Shown: positions 9,923 to 18,413 of the stretch, one piece after another
Numbering within the stretch: position 1 is the stretch's first letter
How the letters are laid out: every line of letters begins with the position of its first letter
Source: Chitinophaga pinensis
GTDB taxonomy: Bacteria > Bacteroidota > Bacteroidia > UKL13-3
Assembly: GCA_945860865.1 (NCBI GenBank)
Contig: CAMARW010000001.1
Location: 586,294-650,293, forward strand
Direction: 5' to 3'
DNA: 64,000 nucleotides
Translations under genes and position numbers: made by a program
Notes under the pieces: model-generated
What the model saw: the letters and a program-made list of their open reading frames with translations, nothing else
What the model was told of the DNA's origin: nothing
Database searches by the model: none

Positions 9923-11053
9923 ATGAAGATAGCAGTAATAAAATTTAGTTTGGTTGGGTTGCTTTTCGCCTCTGCAACGGTATTTGGTGGAAATCCAGAT
10001 CGTTCGGGTGGTGCTGGTGCAACACAACTTAACATTAATCCATATGCAAGGTCTGCTGGTTATGGTGGTGCCAATACAGCTTCGGTAAGAGGAATTGAGT
10101 CTTTTAATTTAAATATCGCTGGATTAGCTTATACACAAAATACAGATGTGGCTTTTTCTAGAATGTCTTTTCTGCAAGGAAGTGGTGTAAGCGTTAATAA
10201 TTTTGGCCTTGCACAAGCGCTAGGTGAAAATGGCGATGGCGGTGTAATTGGTTTGGGATTTTCTTCTTGGGATTTTGGAAGTATTCCTATCACCACCTAC
10301 GATAATCCTGATGGCACTTTACCAAATTATAGTCCACAAGTGCTCAATATTGGAGCCTCTTATGCCAAAAAGTTTTCAAATAGTATTACAGGAGGTTTCT
10401 TGTTACGTTTAATTTCTGAAGGTCTACCAGATGTGCGCGCGCAGGGTGTGGCTTTTGATTTTGGTGTGCAATACCAAACAGCATTAGGAGCAAGAGATGA
10501 GAAAAAGAAAATCAAAAAAGAGGATTTTCGTTTAGGGATTTCAATGCGTAATATTGGACCAGATTTAACTTTCCGTGGTTCTGGCTTATCTTTTAGAGCA
10601 ATCAATTCACAAACAGGAGCCGACCGTAAAGCTTATTTTTCTGCAGATCAATTCAATTTGCCTACTTTGGTTAATATCGGTCTGGGTTATGATATGCGTT
10701 TGGATCAAACAAGCGATACTTATTTCCACAGATTAACAGGTTCGTTTAACTTCAACTACAATGCATTCCAATCAAATGTTTATGGCCTTGGAGCTGAATA
10801 TGCTTATAAAGAGTCTGCTATGTTACGTGTGGCTTATAATGTTACAGGCGACAAGCAACTATTCTCTAAAAATCAAAGTGATCCTCAGTATTTAAATCCT
10901 GTTTATGGTTTGTGGGCTGGTGCTACTTTCCAAATGCCAGTTTCTAAAAGTGGAACTACTTTAGCTATTGATTATGGTTATGCGCCAACAAGAATCTTCA
11001 ATGGTATGCATACCATCGGCATTCGTTTAACTGTTGGAGGTAAAAAAGGATAA
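9923..11053 (+). CDS. PorV/PorQ family outer-membrane protein
   Basis: A 376-residue outer-membrane beta-barrel with a signal peptide (residues 1-22, ending VFG). The mature N-terminus has the family pattern of Asn-Pro-Ala/Tyr-rich segments (INPYARSAGYGGAN) followed by alternating amphipathic strands. In T9SS, PorV shuttles cargo from the translocon to the PorU sortase and PorQ anchors PorZ. Sequence alone does not say which this is, and it may be an operon-specific paralogue dedicated to the preceding secreted protein. It is the last gene of the operon and is followed by a strong intrinsic terminator. Confidence 0.8.
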   Translation: MKIAVIKFSLVGLLFASATVFGGNPDRSGGAGATQLNINPYARSAGYGGANTASVRGIESFNLNIAGLAYTQNTDVAFSRMSFLQGSGVSVNNFGLAQALGENGDGGVIGLGFSSWDFGSIPITTYDNPDGTLPNYSPQVLNIGASYAKKFSNSITGGFLLRLISEGLPDVRAQGVAFDFGVQYQTALGARDEKKKIKKEDFRLGISMRNIGPDLTFRGSGLSFRAINSQTGADRKAYFSADQFNLPTLVNIGLGYDMRLDQTSDTYFHRLTGSFNFNYNAFQSNVYGLGAEYAYKESAMLRVAYNVTGDKQLFSKNQSDPQYLNPVYGLWAGATFQMPVSKSGTTLAIDYGYAPTRIFNGMHTIGIRLTVGGKKG

Positions 11054-11063
11054 TAAATTTTAC

Positions 11064-11071
11064 TATATTTG
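11064..11071 (+). promoter_or_regulatory. Predicted -7 promoter box for greA
   Basis: TATATTTG matches the Bacteroidota TAnnTTTG box exactly. I see no well-spaced TTTG -33 element. Transcription would begin just before the hairpin at 11081, placing that hairpin inside the greA 5' leader. Confidence 0.5.
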
Positions 11072-11080
11072 TTTTTTAAT

Positions 11081-11121
11081 AAAGAAACGTTCCGCCAAGT
11101 GCGGAACGTTTCTTTTGTTTT
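11081..11121 (+). terminator. Strong hairpin terminator between the PorV-family gene and greA
   Basis: A perfect 15-bp stem (AAAGAAACGTTCCGC with its complement) and a 5-base loop CAAGT, followed by TTGTTTTTT. It closes the receptor/secreted protein/PorV operon. Because a promoter box lies just upstream, it may also act as an attenuator in the greA leader. Confidence 0.85.
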
Positions 11122-11146
11122 TAATACTATAAAAAGGATTGAAATT

Positions 11147-11620
11147 ATGGCTGAAATTAATTTTGTAACAAAAGAAGGCTTAGAAAAATTGCAGACAGAG
11201 CTAACAGATTTAAAATATGTGCAACGCCCGTTTATTACCAAGCAAATTGCGGATGCAAGAGATAAAGGGGATTTGAGTGAGAATGCAGAATACCATGCGG
11301 CTAAAGAAGATCAAGGTTTATTAGAGGCAAAGATTTCTAAAATGGAAGACCTTATTGCTAAGTCTAGAATTATAGATGAAAGTAAGTTAAATAACACGCA
11401 GGTTATGATGTTAACCAAGGTTCGTGTGCTCAATCTAAACACCAAAAAGGAAATTTGGTATATGCTGGTAAATGAAAAAGAAGCGGATTTAAAAACTGGT
11501 AAAATCTCTTTTAAATCACCAATAGGTTTGGGGTTAATGAATAAAAAAGTAGATGATATTTGTGAGGTGGTAGTGCCTGCGGGTACCATTAAAATGCAGA
11601 TTTTAGAAATAACGCTGTAA
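11147..11620 (+). CDS. greA: Transcription elongation factor GreA
   Basis: A 157-residue factor that rescues backtracked RNA polymerase by stimulating transcript cleavage. The N-terminal coiled-coil (residues 1-75) carries the acidic tip motif DKGDLSENAEYHAAKE, and an FKBP-like C-terminal domain follows. The ATG at 11147 is chosen because the family begins with this segment (MAEINFVTKEGLEKL). The in-frame extension to 11069 would translate through the upstream hairpin. The C-terminal half is somewhat atypical (KVRVLNLNTKKEIWYMLV). The HIT gene follows after 3 bases, suggesting co-translation. Regulation by the leader hairpin is possible. Confidence 0.95.
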   Translation: MAEINFVTKEGLEKLQTELTDLKYVQRPFITKQIADARDKGDLSENAEYHAAKEDQGLLEAKISKMEDLIAKSRIIDESKLNNTQVMMLTKVRVLNLNTKKEIWYMLVNEKEADLKTGKISFKSPIGLGLMNKKVDDICEVVVPAGTIKMQILEITL

Positions 11621-11623
11621 CTT

Positions 11624-12025
11624 ATGGCAAGTGTTTTTTCTAAAATAATTGCTGGGGATATACCTTGTTTTAAAATTGCAGAAAATGAAAACTATTTTGC
11701 TTTTCTTGATATCAATCCATTAACCAAAGGTCACACCCTGGTTGTTCCTAAAGTTGAAATAGATTATATTTTTGATTTGAATGACGAAGAATATTTGGGT
11801 TTGCATCAATTTGCTAAAAAGATTGCCATAGCTATCAAAAAGAGTATGCCCTGTGAGCGGGTGGGGGTTTGTGTTATGGGAATGGAAGTGCCACATGCAC
11901 ACATACATTTAATTCCTTTTTCTGCCATGCATGAAATGAATTTTGCTAATCAGAAATTGATTTTAAGTAAAGAGGAAATGCAGGCTATTTGCCTCAAAAT
12001 TAACAATGCCTTTTTAGAAGAGTAA
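11624..12025 (+). CDS. HIT family nucleotide-binding hydrolase
   Basis: A 133-residue cytosolic histidine-triad protein. The signature HAHIHLIP starts at residue 91 (His91, His93, His95), and the N-terminal SVFSKIIAGDIP is the standard beginning of Hint/HinT-like enzymes, which hydrolyse AMP-linked phosphoramidates or dinucleoside polyphosphates. The physiological substrate is unknown. It lies 3 bases after greA and is convergent with ruvC, with a single base between stop codons and no room for a dedicated terminator. Confidence 0.93.
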   Translation: MASVFSKIIAGDIPCFKIAENENYFAFLDINPLTKGHTLVVPKVEIDYIFDLNDEEYLGLHQFAKKIAIAIKKSMPCERVGVCVMGMEVPHAHIHLIPFSAMHEMNFANQKLILSKEEMQAICLKINNAFLEE

Positions 12026-12026
12026 C

Positions 12027-12638
12027 CTAAATTTTCTTCTTTAATTTATCTGGATTCTGATTCACAAAAGCCTCCCAACTAGAGGCTTTTTTCTTGGCTG
12101 GTATTTTGGTATTAGGTTTACCCTTATCTAGCATTTGAATGGCATGATTCTGTGTAAAATGACAATAGGCTGCCGCTAAGCCATCTGTGGCATCATAATA
12201 CTGTTTATCAAAATCAAATTTAAGTTGCTTTTGCAACATTTCTGCTACTTGTTCTTTACTGGCATTACCATTGCCTGTTACCGCTAATTTTATCTTTTTA
12301 GGCGCATATTCTACCACCATCAATTCTCTGCTCATAGCAGCTGCAATGGCAACGCCTTGCGCTCTGCCTAATTTGAGCATACTCTGTACGTTTTTGCCAA
12401 AAAATGGCGCCTCAATGGCTAATTCATCTGGGTGAAACTCGTCTATTAGGCCAACTGTACGCTCAAAAATTTTTTTTAATTTCAACGCATAATCTGCATA
12501 CTTATCTAATTTAAGCACTCCTAAAGTTAGCACTTCGGCTTGTTTACCAGTGGTATGGATAATGCCATACCCCATAACGGTAGTTCCGGGGTCTATACCT
12601 AAAATGATCCGTTCTTTTAAAGTTTTGTTGCTTATCAA
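12027..12638 (-). CDS. ruvC: Crossover junction endodeoxyribonuclease RuvC
   Basis: A 203-residue Holliday-junction resolvase that cleaves branched DNA after RuvAB migration. The RNase H-like fold keeps all four metal-binding acids: Asp16 (GIDPGT), Glu76 (IEAPF), Asp149 and Asp152 (YDATDG). The core ends near residue 170. A Lys-rich tail of about 30 residues follows, longer than in E. coli RuvC. The start is TTG, with no in-frame ATG upstream of the catalytic core. A well-formed minus-strand promoter lies 41 bases upstream. ruvA and ruvB are not in the window. Confidence 0.95.
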   Translation of the reverse strand: MISNKTLKERIILGIDPGTTVMGYGIIHTTGKQAEVLTLGVLKLDKYADYALKLKKIFERTVGLIDEFHPDELAIEAPFFGKNVQSMLKLGRAQGVAIAAAMSRELMVVEYAPKKIKLAVTGNGNASKEQVAEMLQKQLKFDFDKQYYDATDGLAAAYCHFTQNHAIQMLDKGKPNTKIPAKKKASSWEAFVNQNPDKLKKKI

Positions 12639-12678
12639 AATCCAATTTGGTTTAGGAGCTTTCTATGCCTTATTTTGT

Positions 12679-12710
12679 CAAACATAGTTAATCCATTCAT
12701 TTGTTTCAAA
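12679..12710 (-). promoter_or_regulatory. Predicted promoter for ruvC (minus strand)
   Basis: On the minus strand, TTTG (12710-12707) is followed after a 20-base spacer by TATGTTTG (12686-12679), a good match to the Bacteroidota -33/-7 pattern. The -33 element lies inside the start of the divergent plus-strand gene. Confidence 0.65.
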
Positions 12711-13645
12711 TATCTGCATATAAACGTTTCATAAAACTGGCCAAAATATTTTTTTTGCTATTGGTTTCCACGTTTATTATTTACAAATTGTTTTTTGCTT
12801 ACAAGGTAAATACACTCTTTCAAACATTTGATATGTCAAAAGATGTAGCTTCTTGGGGCTATGTTGTTTTAACTTTTTTTCTATTATTCATCAATTATGG
12901 TTTAGAAGCATTTAAATGGAAAAATTTAATAAGCAGGTTTGAACCTATGCTTTTTTCTACCGCTGTTAAAGCTGTTTTATCTGGAACTGCGTTTAATATT
13001 ATTACTCCTAACCAGATGGGTGATTTTGCTGGTAGGGTTATTCACCTAGAAACCATGAATAAGTGGCGGGGTTCTTTGGTTACTGCTATTGGTCATTTTG
13101 CGCAGGTTATTGTTACGCTTTTTTTTGGATTATGCTCATTTGCCTATTTTGGAAAGGCTTATTTTAATTATATTTATTTACTGCCACTTGGCTTTTTGTT
13201 GGTGTTTGCAATACTCATCATTTACTTGCGCATGTTTTGGTTTTACCAAAAAATAAAGCATTTGCCTTTCATTTATAAAATAGAAAAATACGTAGATGTT
13301 TTCGCCTATTTTGAGTCCAAACAGTTGCTTCAGATTTTGGCAATTTCGTTTGTAAGGTATCTGGTTTATCTTAGTCAGTATTTTTTATTGTTGCAATTTT
13401 TTAAAGTAGATATTGATTTTGTTCCTGCTTTTGCTTGTATTATTGGCACTTTCTGCGTGCAATCTGTAGTGCCCTCTTTTTTGTTGCTCGAAATTGGCTT
13501 ACGTGGAGCTAGTGCATTGGCTTTCTTTAGTTTGTTAAGCACTAACCATGAAGGTATTTTACTCTCGGCATACAGCTTATGGATAGTGAATATTCTGGTG
13601 CCTGCTATTTTTGGTATGTATTTTATTTATAAAGTGAGATCATGA
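12701..13645 (+). CDS. Lysylphosphatidylglycerol-synthase-like integral membrane protein (UPF0104 family)
   Basis: A 314-residue polytopic inner-membrane protein with about eight hydrophobic segments, resembling the flippase-like membrane domain of MprF/AglD relatives. There is no cytosolic synthetase domain. The start is taken as TTG at 12701: a stop codon lies 12 bases upstream in frame, and the first internal ATG (residue 45) would delete the first membrane helix. The gene overlaps the following glycosyltransferase by 4 bases (ATGA), so the two are translationally coupled, which suggests joint work on a lipid-linked sugar or membrane lipid. The substrate is unknown. Confidence 0.75.
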   Translation: MFQISAYKRFIKLAKIFFLLLVSTFIIYKLFFAYKVNTLFQTFDMSKDVASWGYVVLTFFLLFINYGLEAFKWKNLISRFEPMLFSTAVKAVLSGTAFNIITPNQMGDFAGRVIHLETMNKWRGSLVTAIGHFAQVIVTLFFGLCSFAYFGKAYFNYIYLLPLGFLLVFAILIIYLRMFWFYQKIKHLPFIYKIEKYVDVFAYFESKQLLQILAISFVRYLVYLSQYFLLLQFFKVDIDFVPAFACIIGTFCVQSVVPSFLLLEIGLRGASALAFFSLLSTNHEGILLSAYSLWIVNILVPAIFGMYFIYKVRS

Positions 13646-14775
13646 GTGTTTGGGGAATTATTTGTTTAACATTGTCATTAGCGTATGCCAGCTTACTATT
13701 AATCTACTTTGTAGCTTGGCTGTTTATTCCCACTCAGAAAAAACCTTTTGGGCTTGAACCTAAGCAGCGATTCAGCATTTTAATTCCTGCTCGAAACGAA
13801 GCTCAAAGCATTATTGCTTGTTTAAACGCCATTATTCAGCAAGATTATCCCACAGATTGCTATGAAATAATAGTTATTGATGATTTTTCAACTGATGAAA
13901 CGGCTGTTTTGGTTCAAACCTTTATGGCAGAAAATAAGTTGTTTCCAATTAAATTGTTACAAGCAGAATTACTTAAAATAAAGGGTAAAAAAGCTTGTAT
14001 AACTGCTGCTGTTGAGCAAGCGCAATTTGATTTTATTTGTTTAACAGATGCAGATTGCACAAGAGGTAAAGAGTGGTTAAAAGCAATCAATGCCTTGATT
14101 CAAAAAAAGGCTACCCAGATGATTTATGGTCCGGTATTTTTTAGCGCCAATAATCTTTTTGAGCAATCACAAACATTAGAGTTTATGGGATTGGTAGGTA
14201 TTGGCGCTGCTGCCATTCAGTTAAAAAATCCTAATATGTGCAGTGCGGCTAATTTAATTTTTAAGAAATCAGCTTTTTATGAAATAGGGGGATATGCAGG
14301 CAATGAAAATATTGCCAGCGGAGATGATGAGTTCTTGTTACACAAGATTTTTAAATTGTATCCCAACGAAGTTTTTTTTATGAAAGATTACCGAGCTATT
14401 GTAGAAACCTCTCCCAATGGTTCTATGGAAGAGCTGGCGCAGCAGCGAAGGCGTTGGGTTTCTAAAAGCACCAAATATGATAATAGGTATATTACTGCCA
14501 TTCTAGTAGGAGCGTATTTTTTTAATTTTTCTATGTTTTGGAATGCCCTAGCTGGTTTTTTTATGCCAGGCTTATGGCTTATTTTTGGACTTCAAATTGG
14601 CCTTAAAATTTTGGCAGAAGGATTACTAATATTTGCAGTGTTGCGTTTTTTTAAACAAAGCAAACTCATTTTATTACTGCCATGGGTAGAACCTTTTCAT
14701 ATTTTATATGTATTAATTATCGGTATTTGGGCTAACATACAAACATTTACTTGGAAAGAAAGGAAGTTACAATAA
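13642..14775 (+). CDS. Family 2 glycosyltransferase, membrane-anchored
   Basis: A 377-residue GT-A enzyme. An N-terminal membrane helix (residues 5-28) precedes a catalytic domain with FSILIPARNEAQSI, the nucleotide-binding VIDDFSTDET, the DxD-like metal site LTDADC and the acceptor-site QQRRRW motif. Two to three C-terminal membrane helices follow. This architecture is typical of processive or lipid-acceptor GT2 enzymes at the inner membrane. It overlaps the upstream membrane-protein gene by 4 bases and the downstream small gene by 1 base. Sugar and acceptor are not predictable. Confidence 0.88.
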   Translation: MSVWGIICLTLSLAYASLLLIYFVAWLFIPTQKKPFGLEPKQRFSILIPARNEAQSIIACLNAIIQQDYPTDCYEIIVIDDFSTDETAVLVQTFMAENKLFPIKLLQAELLKIKGKKACITAAVEQAQFDFICLTDADCTRGKEWLKAINALIQKKATQMIYGPVFFSANNLFEQSQTLEFMGLVGIGAAAIQLKNPNMCSAANLIFKKSAFYEIGGYAGNENIASGDDEFLLHKIFKLYPNEVFFMKDYRAIVETSPNGSMEELAQQRRRWVSKSTKYDNRYITAILVGAYFFNFSMFWNALAGFFMPGLWLIFGLQIGLKILAEGLLIFAVLRFFKQSKLILLLPWVEPFHILYVLIIGIWANIQTFTWKERKLQ

Positions 14776-15044
14776 TGCATGAATTAGATGAGGTTGAGTT
14801 TGACATATTAAACGTTTTATATTTTGTTGAACCTTTTGATAAAATATTAGAGGAAGTTCCTTATGCTGCAAATATTGTGGCAGATTCTCTAAAAAATTTA
14901 ATACATAAGAAATGGGTAGTTGCCATGAAATGGGATGAAACGGCGCAAGATTACAAGCGCAGTTTTATTTATGATTCAGATAATATGCGCGCTTATTCTT
15001 ATTTGGCTACTAAAGATGGCTTAATGGTACATAACGGGCATTAA
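14775..15044 (+). CDS. Small conserved-looking protein, winged-helix-like, function unknown
   Basis: An 89-residue cytosolic protein I do not recognise. The ATG at 14775 overlaps the preceding stop (TAATG). The helix-rich N-terminal half (EFDILNVLYFVEP, ADSLKNLIHKKWV) followed by a short beta-like segment resembles a winged-helix layout, but I see no clear DNA-binding signature. No signal peptide or membrane segment. It is sandwiched between a glycosyltransferase and recO with a 5-base gap, so it is part of the same operon. Confidence 0.7.
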   Translation: MHELDEVEFDILNVLYFVEPFDKILEEVPYAANIVADSLKNLIHKKWVVAMKWDETAQDYKRSFIYDSDNMRAYSYLATKDGLMVHNGH

Positions 15045-15049
15045 GCGTT

Positions 15050-15781
15050 ATGATAGAGAAGTGCAGGGCTATTGTGCTACAAACTATTCCTTATTCAGAG
15101 AATAGCTTAATTTTGAAGTGCTACACAGATAAATATGGTTTGCAGAGTTATATGGTAAATGGTTTACGTGGCAAAAAAGCAGTTGTAAAACCATCGCATT
15201 TGCAAACATTAACCTTACTAGAATTAGAGGTTTACCACCAACAAAATAAAAATTTACAGCGAATAAAAGAATTAAGGTGCTTGCCTATTTTGCAAAGTTT
15301 GCATTTTAATCCCTATAAAAGAACCGTTGCCATGTTTGTGGCAGAGTTGCTTGGGAAGGTTTTGAGAGAGGAAAACCAAGCAGATGAGCAGCTTTTTTCT
15401 TTTTTATTTACTGCGGTGCAAATGGCCGATTTATCTGAAGGTAAATTAGCCAACTATCCAGTTTATTTTATGGTTCATTTGAGTAAGTACTTGGGTTTTT
15501 TTCCAAAAGATAACTACACTAATTTGAATGTTTTTTTTAGTTTAAATGAAGGTTTTTTTATTCCTCAAGCACCCCATACGAAAGATTACTGTAATAAGGA
15601 CACTGCCAAAGAGTTGCACTTTTTGCTCCAACTTAATTTTAAAGATGCGCTCGATGAAAGCCTTTTATTACAGCATAGAAAAACACTTTTGCAAAAGATG
15701 CTACGTTATTATCAATTACATTTGCTGTTATTTGGGGAATTAAAATCGCCTCAAATTTTGCACGAAGTTTTTGCTGATTAA
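15050..15781 (+). CDS. recO: DNA repair protein RecO
   Basis: A 243-residue recombination mediator that anneals complementary strands and, with RecR, loads RecA on SSB-coated DNA. The N-terminal OB-fold shows the family pattern CRAIVLQTIPYSENSLILKC, followed by YMVNGLRGKK. The C-terminal part is helical. The CxxC zinc-binding pairs of some RecO proteins are absent. It is the last gene of a tightly packed operon with the glycosyltransferase and small gene. recR and recF are not in this window. Confidence 0.92.
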   Translation: MIEKCRAIVLQTIPYSENSLILKCYTDKYGLQSYMVNGLRGKKAVVKPSHLQTLTLLELEVYHQQNKNLQRIKELRCLPILQSLHFNPYKRTVAMFVAELLGKVLREENQADEQLFSFLFTAVQMADLSEGKLANYPVYFMVHLSKYLGFFPKDNYTNLNVFFSLNEGFFIPQAPHTKDYCNKDTAKELHFLLQLNFKDALDESLLLQHRKTLLQKMLRYYQLHLLLFGELKSPQILHEVFAD

Positions 15782-15810
15782 TTACCTATAACCAATACCT
15801 AAAATAATTA

Positions 15811-16731
15811 ATGAAGTTATTTATTGCCATTTACGTAATGTTATTGCTGTGTTTTTTGCCTCAAATAATTTGGGCACAAACGCAGATACAGGATGCTAAT
15901 ATTAAGGGAAATTTGTGGCGATTTGAGAAAGTGCCAAGTAAATTTATAGTCCCAAGAAATGTAGATGTTTGGTTGCCTGAAAACTATAATGGAGATGGTA
16001 CTGTGAAATACGCGGTATTGTATGTTCATGATGGGCAAAATTTATTTTACCCAGAGGTGTCTTTTAGCAAACAAGAGTGGGGTTTAGATGAAGCCATGGA
16101 TAGCTTAATGAAATTAGGACAAATTCGAAATACTATAGTGGTTGGAATTTGGAATTCGCCTAGCAGGTTTTTAGAATATACGCCCGATAATAAAATAGTA
16201 AAAAAAGATTCCTTGAATAAAAATCAGTTAAAATGGGATCTTAACTCACAATCACTTTCTGATGCTTATTTACAATTCATTTTTGAGGAGTTAAAGCCTC
16301 TCATTGATTCGCAATTTGCAACAAAAGCGGATATGCGTAGCACTTTTATGATGGGAGCTGGTTTGGGAGGGCTTATTTCTCTGCACGCAAAGTGTAAATA
16401 TCCCGATCAACTCAGAGGAATAGCTGGAATAGGGATGCAATGGCCTGCCAGTTACCAAGAAAAACGTGAGGTAGAAATTCAAAATTATATAGATTATTAT
16501 AGACGGTATTTACCCAATCCTGCTTTGCACAAAATATATTTTGATATAGATGCAAGTATGCGTAATGGCTGGAACATGAGACAACAAGCCTATATGGATG
16601 AACATTGTTATGCCAATGGTTATGGCTCTGCCAAAAATTTTATGAGTTTAATTTTTGATGATAACCTAAAACAAGAAGCGGAATGGCGCAAAAGATTGTC
16701 CATCCCGCTTCAGTTTTTGCTCAAACTTTAG
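15811..16731 (+). CDS. Secreted esterase-fold protein with degenerate catalytic site
   Basis: A 306-residue exported protein (signal peptide 1-22, ending IWAQ) with the enterochelin-esterase/esterase-D alpha/beta-hydrolase fold: YAVLYVHDGQNLF near residue 68 and the C-terminal EAEWRKRLSIPLQFL. The nucleophile elbow that reads GxSxG in active members is GAGLGG (182-187), so Gly184 replaces the serine. The position of the catalytic His before ExxW is Lys287. It is therefore probably not an esterase by the usual mechanism and may bind a ligand or protein. The fold assignment is firm; loss of activity is inferred. It follows recO by 29 bases. Confidence 0.8.
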   Translation: MKLFIAIYVMLLLCFLPQIIWAQTQIQDANIKGNLWRFEKVPSKFIVPRNVDVWLPENYNGDGTVKYAVLYVHDGQNLFYPEVSFSKQEWGLDEAMDSLMKLGQIRNTIVVGIWNSPSRFLEYTPDNKIVKKDSLNKNQLKWDLNSQSLSDAYLQFIFEELKPLIDSQFATKADMRSTFMMGAGLGGLISLHAKCKYPDQLRGIAGIGMQWPASYQEKREVEIQNYIDYYRRYLPNPALHKIYFDIDASMRNGWNMRQQAYMDEHCYANGYGSAKNFMSLIFDDNLKQEAEWRKRLSIPLQFLLKL

Positions 16732-16748
16732 TTGAATGATTCACCATT

Positions 16749-18341
16749 CTAATATTTCGTAAGGTTTTCTCTCATTTTACGTGCGCTTTTGGCAGAATAA
16801 CCAAAATAGATGAGTAGTCCAAATAATAGCCATAACCCAGCACTGATTAGCGTTGGAATGGGTAAGCTAACAATCATAGCACCACAAACTATCATGCCCA
16901 AAATAGGAACTAAGGGTACAAAAGGTGTTTTGAATGGTCTTTCAATATTTGGCTCTTTTTTGCGCATGATTATGATACCCAAACAAACCAGAACAAAAGC
17001 AAATAAGGTTCCAAAGCTAGTTAGATCACCTGCAACGCTGCCTGGAATAAATGCGGCAAAAGCGCCTACAAATAACAATAAAATCCAATTTGCTTTATAA
17101 GGTGTTTTAAATTTAGGATGCAATTCATTAAATGCTTTAGGCAATAAACCATCTTTGCTCATGCTAAAAAATACTCTACTTTGGCCCATCAACATAACTA
17201 ATATTACAGAAGAGAACCCAGCAAGGATAGCAACTGTTACGCTAGTTCCTAGCCATTCGTACCCTTTCATATAGTTTTGTATTGCATAGGTAACTGAAGC
17301 TTCTTTACCTGAAGTTTTGAACTCTTCCCAATTAGCAACGCCTGTAAGCACATGTCCAAATAATACATACAATATGGTGCAAATAATTAAAGAGCCAAGA
17401 ATACCAATGGGCATATCTCTTTTGGGGTTTTTAGCCTCTTGCGCGGCAGTACTTACTGCATCAAAACCAATAAATGCAAAAAACACAATGGCTGCGCCTC
17501 CTAATACTCCGCCCCAGCCATGCTTAAAGAAACCTTCATGACCAATAGTTCCTTCTGGAATCATATAAGGCACATGATTTTCTGGTTTAATAAATTGCCA
17601 ACCTAATCCAATAAATAACAATACTATGGCAACTTTTATAAAAACAATAACTGCATTAACACTAGCAGATTCTTGCGTTCCTTTTATTAAAAGTAAGGTT
17701 AAAGCAAATAAAATAATGAGTGCTGGTGCGTTAATAAACCCTCGTGTTACCTCCACAAAACCTTGCACTTTATCTCCTAGGTGTTCATATATTTCATTGC
17801 TTAAAAGAAGTTGGCCATCTTTAACTTGTGGCGCTAAACTGGGATGTAATGCCAATACTTGATCGATGTTTTCTTGGCCAATAACGCGCTTCATGCTTTC
17901 GAAAGGGGAGTGGCACCATTCATAAGGTATGATGCCGCCGAGGAGGTTATTTAAATATTCGCTCCAAGCAATGGCAACGGTTGCAGCTCCAAGTGCATAT
18001 TCCATTATTAATGCCCAGCCAATAATCCAAGCCATGAGTTCACCCATGGTAACATACGAATAGGCATAAGCGCTTCCAGCAATTGGGATCATAGCAGCAA
18101 ATTCTGCGTAACAAATACCTGCAAAGGCACAGCCAACAGCGGCAATTATAAAACTCATAGATACGGCGGCCCCAGCAGCTTCTGCAGATGCTGCTGCAGT
18201 TCTAACAAATAAGCCAGCACCAATAATGGCGCCCACGCCCAAAGCAACTAAGTTTAGCGCAGTTAGCGTACGTTTTAATTGCGAGCCATCGTGGTGACGC
18301 AATAAATCTTGAAGGGATTTAGTGTAAAAAAAATTCGACAT
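16749..18341 (-). CDS. APC-family amino acid permease (cationic amino acid transporter type)
   Basis: A 530-residue inner-membrane transporter of the amino acid-polyamine-organocation superfamily with about 12-14 membrane segments. The N-terminal helix 1 motif GVGAIIGAGLFV and helix 6 FFAFIGFDAVSTAAQEAKNPKRDMP are the substrate-binding unwound segments typical of the CAT (YfnA-like) group. A large extracytoplasmic insert (about residues 140-200) lies between helices. Substrates are likely amino acids, but specificity cannot be read. It is monocistronic by position and convergent with the esterase-like gene. Confidence 0.9.
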   Translation of the reverse strand: MSNFFYTKSLQDLLRHHDGSQLKRTLTALNLVALGVGAIIGAGLFVRTAAASAEAAGAAVSMSFIIAAVGCAFAGICYAEFAAMIPIAGSAYAYSYVTMGELMAWIIGWALIMEYALGAATVAIAWSEYLNNLLGGIIPYEWCHSPFESMKRVIGQENIDQVLALHPSLAPQVKDGQLLLSNEIYEHLGDKVQGFVEVTRGFINAPALIILFALTLLLIKGTQESASVNAVIVFIKVAIVLLFIGLGWQFIKPENHVPYMIPEGTIGHEGFFKHGWGGVLGGAAIVFFAFIGFDAVSTAAQEAKNPKRDMPIGILGSLIICTILYVLFGHVLTGVANWEEFKTSGKEASVTYAIQNYMKGYEWLGTSVTVAILAGFSSVILVMLMGQSRVFFSMSKDGLLPKAFNELHPKFKTPYKANWILLLFVGAFAAFIPGSVAGDLTSFGTLFAFVLVCLGIIIMRKKEPNIERPFKTPFVPLVPILGMIVCGAMIVSLPIPTLISAGLWLLFGLLIYFGYSAKSARKMRENLTKY

Positions 18342-18413
18342 AAAAACTATATATTTTGGGCAATATATAGAAAAGAATGAGAAAGAGAAAAATGCTTTAA
18401 ACTAAATTAGTTT

